A model generated the notes under the pieces. The model worked only from the letters and a program-made list of their open reading frames with translations. It did no database searches and was not told the origin of the DNA. Positions 1 to 5,201 of a DNA stretch of 6,719 bases are shown here, piece after piece (positions within the stretch are counted from its first letter, which is position 1; every line of letters starts with the position of its first letter). Both the position numbers and the translations under genes were made by a program. The DNA is from Lentisphaerota bacterium (GTDB lineage: Bacteria > Verrucomicrobiota > Lentisphaeria > Oligosphaerales > Oligosphaeraceae): the NCBI GenBank assembly GCA_012800565.1, contig JAAZIZ010000119.1, positions 1 to 6,719 on the forward strand, written 5' to 3'.

Positions 1-32
1 CGGGTCGGACAAGTCGGACGGGTCGGACGGGT
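1..32. repeat. 9-bp tandem repeat, TCGGAC core, truncated by window edge
   Basis: Three full 9-bp units plus a partial fourth are visible: GGGTCGGAC (2-10), AAGTCGGAC (11-19), GGGTCGGAC (20-28), then GGGT (29-32). Each unit is a variable dinucleotide (GG or AA) followed by an invariant GTCGGAC. The array lies just downstream of the minus-strand PHP-domain gene and continues or ends outside the window. The unit is a multiple of three, so a coding origin from the left cannot be excluded, but no credible reading frame extends from it: the two plus-strand frames I read through it hit stops at 64-66 and 77-79. I regard it as a noncoding intergenic repeat. Confidence 0.8.
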
Positions 33-65
33 ATCTGTCCCGCCGAAAAAATATCAGGACAGATA
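32..65. repeat. Perfect 9-bp inverted repeat spanning a stop codon
   Basis: TATCTGTCC at 32-40 is perfectly complementary to GGACAGATA at 57-65, separated by a 16-nt spacer. In the minus-strand transcript the first arm is formed by the last three sense codons of the PHP-domain gene. The loop begins with its TGA stop and contains a run of six T. No T-run follows the second arm, so this is not a canonical intrinsic terminator. It could be a 3'-end RNA hairpin that stabilises the message or takes part in termination. The arms are seen directly; any function is inferred. Confidence 0.6.
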
Positions 66-1841
66 GAAAGGATTGCTGAGCAGGATGGCTTTCTCGCCGG
101 CGACTTCGACCCGCAGAAAGCCTTTCAGGGGATATTCCCGCAATGGCAGGGTGCGCTGCAGCTGCAAAGCGCCCTTGAGTTCCTCACTATACACCAGCTG
201 GTCATAGCTGTACAGACGCAGGTCTTGCAGCGGTTCCTGAGCCAGGACGCTGAGCGTCAGGGACTCTTCCCGGGCTTGCTGCAGAGGAAGGCTGTCGCCG
301 GGCAGAAAGTTCCCCAGATGAATATCCGCCTCCTGAATATATTCCGCCGGCAGCACATGCCCGCTGCGGATCGCCCGGACCAGGTTTTCCCGGGTCGGCT
401 CGCCGTCAATATAGATAAACTGGAAGACGGGATTCTCCTGCAGGCGTTGCAAGCCCCACATATCGACCGAGGTCATCAGGGTGATGCGGCCACCGTCAAG
501 GAAATGCTGCTCCATTACCGTGCCATGCAGGGTCCGGGTACTTGGACGATGCACCCGTTCCTTTTTTTGGAAAGCCTGGGCGACGTCAGCAGGCTGCAAA
601 GTGATATCGACGGCATCGTAAGGATATTTCCGCCAGTAATCCGAATAGGTATGAGTAGCGCAGCTGGCACCACCGTGTTCCCTGATGAATTTCAGAGCTT
701 CCTGCAGGTAGTTCTCAATATCGTTTTGGTCATACAGGCTGCAGGTGAAAGCGGTGGAGAATGCATCGGTGCCCACCGCGAGGATATGGTATGCGTTATG
801 GTTGAACTGGGCATCGGCAGCGTTCCAGTTAAAAGGATGGTACTCCTGCCCTGGAATCAACAGTACCCGATCATCGCAAAAATCCGCGATGCTGCGTTTG
901 CCCACGCAGGAGAGTTCATCTTTCACGCTCAGCAAACCGATATCGAAAGAGAAATGCTTCATGGCGGCGTTGATGGAGGCCAGGGAGGCATCCGCGCCAT
1001 ACCAGTCGATGGAGTGCAGATGTGCGATCACGCGGTAGTTTTTCTTCTGCGGCAGACGCTTTGCCCGGCGCGTACCAGCCGGGCGTTTCTGTGGCGATGC
1101 ACCGCCGAGACGGGCTTGAAAATACTCCAGTGCATTCTCCAGATAACACTTCCAGAACTGGATTGCGGGGTGGTTGTCAGGCAGTTTTCCTTCAGGGAAG
1201 AGTATCTGGTTCCAGAAGAACAGTCCCTGACCATAGGTTTTCTGCAGAATCAGGGCCGCTTCAGGCACCGCGGCATCGCTGTAGCTGCCCAGGACTTCCC
1301 ACTGCGGGCAATTCACCACGCAGGAAAGCGCCGCAGTACGGAGGCTTTCGGCCGGCCCGACCGGACGCTGGATGGCAAAGGAATTGCCTGGAATATCCCA
1401 GTAAACCAACTCAGAATTATCAAGACGGTTCGGATAACTGAACAACGGATGGGCAGGGTCCTCAAACCACGGCAGTAGATAAGAACGGTGGTTGGCAGAG
1501 ATAGTGGTCTGATAGCGCTTGACCAGATAAGGACGTCCCAACTCCGCCGGCAGAAATGCAGTCGACCAGCGCTCGTGATCCTGATGCTGAAGCCAGCAGA
1601 TTTTTCCTGCCGCTACAAAATCATGCATATATTCACAATTATTCTCGACATAATCATTGAGGCCATTCTGCTCTATCAGCAGGATATCCAGGTCATCAAG
1701 ATAACCGCGGGTCTTGAAATCAACCTCGCGCACCTGGCAGGGGAAATTCTCCTGCAGAAAAGCAGCCAAGGTATACTCCGGCTGAAAATAATGGCGCCAG
1801 ACCCCGATACGCAAAGCGGAAAGTGGACTGTTGACTGTCAT
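54..1841 (-). CDS. Amidotransferase-like / PHP (CehA/McbA-like) domain fusion protein
   Basis: A 595-residue protein with no signal peptide, probably cytoplasmic. Residues ~10-240 look like a class I amidotransferase-like Rossmann domain of the ThuA/beta-galactosidase-trimerisation type: LRIGVW start, FVAAGKICW, a HPLFSYP block at 131-137, and GSYSD plus YGQGLFFWNQ near 185-212. No cysteine nucleophile elbow is visible. A basic linker (about 248-268) leads to a PHP-like metallohydrolase domain: HLH (H274, H276), IPGQEY with E333, YHILAVG with H352, GGASCATH with H397, and a C-terminal strand region ending RVEV...LLSNPFYLS, as in CehA/McbA relatives. The usual TDH and SDxH ligand motifs appear as VKDEL (306-310) and SVDMWG (458-463), so the metal site may be altered. 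The ATG is preceded by GAGGA at 1849-1853 with 7-nt spacing. The 29-nt gap to the upstream dehydrogenase gene suggests one operon. The substrate is unknown. The PHP assignment is fairly firm and the N-terminal one moderate. Confidence 0.75.
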   Translation of the reverse strand: MTVNSPLSALRIGVWRHYFQPEYTLAAFLQENFPCQVREVDFKTRGYLDDLDILLIEQNGLNDYVENNCEYMHDFVAAGKICWLQHQDHERWSTAFLPAELGRPYLVKRYQTTISANHRSYLLPWFEDPAHPLFSYPNRLDNSELVYWDIPGNSFAIQRPVGPAESLRTAALSCVVNCPQWEVLGSYSDAAVPEAALILQKTYGQGLFFWNQILFPEGKLPDNHPAIQFWKCYLENALEYFQARLGGASPQKRPAGTRRAKRLPQKKNYRVIAHLHSIDWYGADASLASINAAMKHFSFDIGLLSVKDELSCVGKRSIADFCDDRVLLIPGQEYHPFNWNAADAQFNHNAYHILAVGTDAFSTAFTCSLYDQNDIENYLQEALKFIREHGGASCATHTYSDYWRKYPYDAVDITLQPADVAQAFQKKERVHRPSTRTLHGTVMEQHFLDGGRITLMTSVDMWGLQRLQENPVFQFIYIDGEPTRENLVRAIRSGHVLPAEYIQEADIHLGNFLPGDSLPLQQAREESLTLSVLAQEPLQDLRLYSYDQLVYSEELKGALQLQRTLPLREYPLKGFLRVEVAGEKAILLSNPFYLS

Positions 1842-1870
1842 CAGGAATTCCTCAGGGGGATAGTATTTGC

Positions 1871-2905
1871 CTATGCTTTCCCGCTTCGGATTGTCTCCAG
1901 GCCTTCTTCAGGAGACAGCAGCGGATGGTAGCCGAAATCGCGGGTCGCAGCCGCGTATGAGAAAGAATGCGAGCGGGCCAGCTGATCGACCACGAATGCA
2001 GTCATCAGCGGCTCGCCCAGAAAAGGCAGAAGCGTATGCCAGGCCTCGGAACATTGGGCCAGCAAACGGGCCAGGCGCCAGGAAATCTTCCCCCGGATCG
2101 GCGGCAGGCCCCAGATAGCCAGAACTTGGTTCAGCCAGGGCCAGAGGCAGATCGGCTCCGCATCGCCCAGAAAATATGGCTTCCCGGCACAACGCGCCGT
2201 ACCGCACAGCTCACGGGCGGCCAGGATGTGCCCCCAGGCAGCATTCCTGACATGGGTAATGGTGACCACATTCTGCCCGGAGCCGATCTGCCGCAGCCGC
2301 CCCCGGGCAACAGCAGAACGGACTCGGGGCAGGATATGGGGATCATCCGGTCCCCAGAGCAGATGCGGACGCAAGGCGCAGGTCTGCAGCGTACCTTGGT
2401 TCGCCTGCAGTACCATCTTTTCAGCCTGGCTTTTGCTGCGGGGATAATCGGCGATATACTGAGCCGGATAAGGCAGGCTCTCGTCACCGTTGCGGATACT
2501 CTCCTGCCCGATAGCCACGCTGGGAGAACTGGTGTAAATCAAGCGTGTGACACCTGCCGAGACGCAGGCCTGCAGGACATTGGCAGTACCGCCGACATTG
2601 ATTTGCTGCAGCAGACGTTTGCGGCCCCACATCGCACTCAGTGACGCAGTATGGAACACAGTATTGACGCCCTGGCAGGCAGGCAGGAGTTCTTCCATAC
2701 GGGTAATATCGCCCCGGCGGCAATCCACGCCCAGGGCAGCCAGATTGGGATACTGGGAGCGTCCCAGTACCCGCACGCACTGTCCGTCCCGGAGAAGCAT
2801 CTGCACGATATAGCGTCCCAGGAAACCGCCGCCGCCGATTACCAGGCACAGCCCCAGGTCAGTGGCGGCACCGCCTTGGTCATTCTGTGCAACAGAACTT
2901 GTCAT
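1871..2905 (-). CDS. OleD-like NAD(P)-dependent dehydrogenase (extended SDR, 3-beta-HSD family)
   Basis: A 344-residue extended short-chain dehydrogenase. The Rossmann motif GGGGFLG lies at 24-30, preceded by LVI. RRGDI near 63-67 marks the adenine-side acidic position, and TSSPSV at 125-130 supplies the catalytic Ser/Thr. The active-site pair is Y154-PRS-K158, and ALRPHLLWGP at 177-186 together with THVRNAAWGH at 217-226 forms the substrate-side signature. The pattern TSSPSV / DESLPYPAQY / RPHLLWGP.DPH closely matches OleD (2-alkyl-3-oxoalkanoate reductase of bacterial olefin biosynthesis) and related 3-beta-hydroxysteroid dehydrogenase-like proteins. No oleA, oleB or oleC is visible, so the substrate is uncertain and I give no gene symbol. 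It is probably cytoplasmic; the first ~16 residues are an extra polar tail before the Rossmann strand. The ATG follows an AT-rich leader and the nearest AGG is 14 nt away, so the ribosome site is weak. No alternative ATG or GTG precedes the Rossmann strand. Confidence 0.88.
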   Translation of the reverse strand: MTSSVAQNDQGGAATDLGLCLVIGGGGFLGRYIVQMLLRDGQCVRVLGRSQYPNLAALGVDCRRGDITRMEELLPACQGVNTVFHTASLSAMWGRKRLLQQINVGGTANVLQACVSAGVTRLIYTSSPSVAIGQESIRNGDESLPYPAQYIADYPRSKSQAEKMVLQANQGTLQTCALRPHLLWGPDDPHILPRVRSAVARGRLRQIGSGQNVVTITHVRNAAWGHILAARELCGTARCAGKPYFLGDAEPICLWPWLNQVLAIWGLPPIRGKISWRLARLLAQCSEAWHTLLPFLGEPLMTAFVVDQLARSHSFSYAAATRDFGYHPLLSPEEGLETIRSGKA

Positions 2906-2953
2906 TATATTTTTATATACCTAAAATTTCTGCAAACGCTACCCGGGTAAAGT

Positions 2954-4138
2954 TTATTTAGCGGGCAGTGAGGGCAGAACAGCCATCAGCCAGGAAAAAA
3001 AGGTATCCCCGATCTGATTATAACCGCTGGAAGCAGGATGCACGCCATTACTGAGACGGGAGATTTTTTTATTGTTGCCCAAGTTGACCTCTTCACTGGC
3101 CTGAGGAAAATTGTTCTCGCAGTCGAGGTTGCAGTACGTCGGAATCAGGATGACTCCATACGGGTTGCTGGCCGCAAAACGCTCTTTCATGACCTCGTTG
3201 AGGCGATGCTGATTCTTCTTGTACTGCCAGCGGGTCTGGCCGCATTTATAATTGGCGCCGAAAGCATCCTGGGTAGCTGCGCCGGGGGTGACCAGCGAGA
3301 CCCCGATGATGGCCTGCGGAGCACAGCGGCGGAATTCCGCCAGCAGCACATCCATATTATTGCAGATATCCACGATGCGCTCCTCCAAATTCTCGTCATT
3401 AGCTCCGAAGACATCGTTAATGCCCAGCATCACGGTGATCACCTCCGGGGGCTGGCCGTCATTCTGCTGTTTGAAGAAAGCCTGGACGTCCAAGGTGCCT
3501 TTCTGGGTCCGGTCATCATTCGGGAAGACCAGGAATTTGCTGTCTTTGTGCTGGGCGAAAGCACGCCAAGTCCAGCCGCCGTAGCCCTCATGGCCAACCC
3601 CGCCGGGAACAGCGCTGCGTTCCGGCCCTGGCCCGCGAGTCCCGAGCATCTTCAGATTGATTTTTCCCAATTCCTGGCACTGGCTGAAAATTCTGGTCGG
3701 ATAAACGGTGGCGGCAGTCAGGCTGTCTCCTACCACCATAATGCTCAGGGGACGGTTTTCCTGGGCATTGAGCGGGCTGACCTGCAGTTTGCAAGTCCCT
3801 TCGGCCAAAACACCGTGATCATCAATAATCCTTACCGACCAGTCGTAAGTACCCAAGTCGCTCTCGGTAGGAGTAAAGCGCCAGCGTTTCTGGTCATTGC
3901 GTCCTTTCGGGCAATTCACATCGAAGACATAGTTGTCGCAGTTTATCAGCAGCACGATATTGTCAAAATAGACATTCATTTCCACTCCGGGCGTGGCATA
4001 GATCACCTCAGGCAAAAACAGCCTGGGATTTTGTCGCACTGCCGTCTCACGCGGCACAGCCGGCGAAGAGCCGGCAGGGGCATCGGCAAAACAAACGAGC
4101 AGCGACAGGAGGCAGAGAGCAAAAAGAATGATTTTCAT
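2954..4138 (-). CDS. Secreted SGNH/GDSL-type hydrolase with N-terminal beta-sandwich domain
   Basis: A 394-residue protein with a clear signal peptide (MKIILFALCLLSLLVCFADA, probable cleavage after A20). The cysteine at 16 has Val at -1, so a lipobox is unlikely. Residues ~40-122 form an all-beta, Ig-like region (LPEVIYATPGVEMNVYFDN ... WRFTPTESDLGTYDW). The SGNH domain follows: block I GDSLT at 137-141 with nucleophile S139, the HEGYGGW glycine block at 183-189, block III LGIND at 238-242 with N241, and block V NGVHP at 364-368 with H367. The usual DxxH acid is Asn364. Such proteins deacylate carbohydrates or other esters outside the cytoplasm; the HEGYGGW type often acts on acylated glycans, but the substrate here is inferred. 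A strong promoter sits just upstream, while the leader has only a weak GAAAG-like ribosome site. It is 44 nt after the pilin gene and 48 nt before the dehydrogenase gene. Confidence 0.88.
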   Translation of the reverse strand: MKIILFALCLLSLLVCFADAPAGSSPAVPRETAVRQNPRLFLPEVIYATPGVEMNVYFDNIVLLINCDNYVFDVNCPKGRNDQKRWRFTPTESDLGTYDWSVRIIDDHGVLAEGTCKLQVSPLNAQENRPLSIMVVGDSLTAATVYPTRIFSQCQELGKINLKMLGTRGPGPERSAVPGGVGHEGYGGWTWRAFAQHKDSKFLVFPNDDRTQKGTLDVQAFFKQQNDGQPPEVITVMLGINDVFGANDENLEERIVDICNNMDVLLAEFRRCAPQAIIGVSLVTPGAATQDAFGANYKCGQTRWQYKKNQHRLNEVMKERFAASNPYGVILIPTYCNLDCENNFPQASEEVNLGNNKKISRLSNGVHPASSGYNQIGDTFFSWLMAVLPSLPAK

Positions 4139-4167
4139 ATTACTTTCGATTGTTGGCAGAAAGACTT

Positions 4168-4196
4168 ATTATAAAACAGGCATCACCAAGTGTCAT
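4168..4196 (-). promoter_or_regulatory. Sigma70-like promoter for the SGNH hydrolase gene
   Basis: On the minus strand, ATGACA (4191-4196, five of six to TTGACA) is followed by a 17-nt spacer and TATAAT (4168-4173, six of six). The -35 element lies inside the last codons of the pilin gene. Transcription would start near 4161, giving a short leader of about 22 nt before the ATG at 4138. This is sequence matching only. The consensus fit and ideal spacing make it one of the better promoter candidates in the window. Confidence 0.6.
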
Positions 4197-4983
4197 TCCA
4201 ATATTTGCTTTCATAGTTCGAAGCTTTCCAGCCCGAGAAAAAGCTGCTGTAGGCTCCGGCCAAACCGCGATGCCCGGTGGGGATGCGCGTGCGGTCCACA
4301 CCCTCGACATGCCCGTCGTAGAATGCGAAGTTGCCTTTGCCAGGCAGATTCACCAGCGAGGCATCACTGAAACGGTGTGATTCATCGAAACTGGGGTTCT
4401 GATGCGGGAAAGCCAGTGATCCGCCAGAATTGGTCACAGTATAGCCGATCGTGAGAGCGCCATACCAAGCTGCGCCGACGTAGGCAGAGCGAGCGGGGCG
4501 AAGGACATTGATCAGGCGTTTGTCCTGTTTGTTGTAAGAATGAGACATCAGGCCCATGCTGTACCAGCCCTGCATAGTGTTATTGACCCGCTTATAGGGA
4601 AAAGCACGGCTGGGACAAATGAACGGACTGCGATAGACGATATTGGTGTATCCCATGGTCATGCCGCCAATGGCTGCGGTAGTCTGAGTGCCGCTGGCAC
4701 CGAGGTATTTTATAATCATTCCGTTGGCCGGGTTGCTGGAATACCAAAAATGGGTAGAAGTGCTGTACCTGTCGCCATTTTGATACTGCACACAAAAACC
4801 ATCCCATTCATCGCTGTACATCAGCAACGCCAGACCGACTTGCTTGTGATTGCTTTGGCACTTCACATTCTGAGCCGAAGCCCGGGCTTTGGACAAAGCC
4901 GGCAGGAGCATTGAAGCGAGCACTGCAATAATTGCAATTACCACCAGCAGTTCAATCAGCGTGAAAGAAAATCTTTTCTGCAT
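4183..4983 (-). CDS. Prepilin-type N-terminal domain protein (pseudopilin-like, DUF1559-type)
   Basis: A 266-residue protein starting with a short basic leader (MQKRFS) and the class III processing site FTLIELLVVIAIIA, with the conserved Glu at +5 (E11). A hydrophobic helix spans residues 8-30 and continues as MLLPALSKARASAQNVKCQSN. Prepilin peptidase would cut after S6; most substrates have Gly at that position. The C-terminal part carries NFAFYDGHVE (218-227), the H-X9-DG-like signature of the large family of pseudopilin-like proteins in Planctomycetota and Lentisphaerota. The middle is rich in Gly, Tyr, Ser and Asn, suggesting an exported beta-rich globular domain. It probably sits in the envelope as a type II secretion or pilus-like minor subunit, or as a surface protein; the partner machinery is not in the window. 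The ATG is preceded by GAGG at 4989-4992, 5 nt away. It heads the minus-strand gene row and diverges from the beta-helix gene. Confidence 0.92.
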   Translation of the reverse strand: MQKRFSFTLIELLVVIAIIAVLASMLLPALSKARASAQNVKCQSNHKQVGLALLMYSDEWDGFCVQYQNGDRYSTSTHFWYSSNPANGMIIKYLGASGTQTTAAIGGMTMGYTNIVYRSPFICPSRAFPYKRVNNTMQGWYSMGLMSHSYNKQDKRLINVLRPARSAYVGAAWYGALTIGYTVTNSGGSLAFPHQNPSFDESHRFSDASLVNLPGKGNFAFYDGHVEGVDRTRIPTGHRGLAGAYSSFFSGWKASNYESKYWNDTW

Positions 4984-5119
4984 ATCGGCCTCAAATCATT
5001 ATGGACTTGTTTTCGGACACACTTTAGCTTAATGCAAATTCAGAGAAATGCAAACTTCCAGACCATAATTGGCGCAGGAAAATTTCAGTTTCAGACAGGG
5101 CGTTTTTTGTTTTGCAGGG

Positions 5120-5148
5120 TTGCAAGCTGGTCAGGGGGAGGCTATATT
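5120..5148 (+). promoter_or_regulatory. Sigma70-like promoter for the beta-helix gene
   Basis: TTGCAA at 5120-5125 (four of six to TTGACA) and TATATT at 5143-5148 (five of six to TATAAT) are separated by exactly 17 nt. Transcription would begin near 5155, leaving about 47 nt of leader that includes the AGGAG ribosome site at 5189-5193. The assignment rests only on consensus match and position. Confidence 0.55.
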
Positions 5149-5188
5149 CTGCTTTGAATGGCATGAGCTTTTTCCTCCAAATCAAATC

Positions 5189-5193
5189 AGGAG
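5189..5193 (+). promoter_or_regulatory. Shine-Dalgarno site that fixes the beta-helix gene start
   Basis: AGGAG lies 8 nt before the ATG at 5202 and is the best ribosome site near this gene. The ATG it serves is followed at once by a hydrophobic signal sequence, which supports this start over upstream TTG or in-gene codons. Confidence 0.75.
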
Positions 5194-5201
5194 CTTAATC
5201 A

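Larger units (their letters stand above)
4984..5201. other. Divergent intergenic region between the pilin and beta-helix genes
   Basis: These 218 bp separate two divergent starts. The right half contains the promoter and ribosome site of the beta-helix gene. The left half is AT-rich and contains two direct copies of AATGCAAA (5031-5038 and 5047-5054), 16 nt apart, which on the minus strand read TTTGCATT upstream of the pilin gene. I could not find a convincing minus-strand promoter with good spacing. No hairpin followed by a T-run and no small coding frame with a ribosome site was seen. Confidence 0.6.

Noticed and set aside
2..79. A Gly-Ser-Asp-rich plus-strand reading of the tandem repeat as the tail of a gene from the left
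   Set aside because: The frame could be open from the window edge to a stop near 79, but it would run into the opposite-strand gene and shows only the repeat; there is no independent support for coding.
225..1478. A 417-codon plus-strand open frame opposite the PHP-domain gene
   Set aside because: It is antisense to a gene with recognisable domains, has no ribosome site or recognisable motif, and its composition is that of a frame complementary to biased codons.
2821..2840. GCC triplet run as a microsatellite
   Set aside because: It encodes the Gly run of the Rossmann motif (GGGGFLG) on the minus strand and is explained by protein constraint.
4139..4167. A possible small hairpin (CTTTC/GAAAG) between the pilin and SGNH genes as a terminator
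   Set aside because: The stem is only 5 bp with an 11-nt loop and no T-run follows, so it is not a credible terminator.
3038..4174. A 378-codon plus-strand open frame covering almost all of the SGNH hydrolase gene
   Set aside because: The minus-strand reading contains a signal peptide and all SGNH blocks, while the plus-strand reading shows no family motif and no start context.
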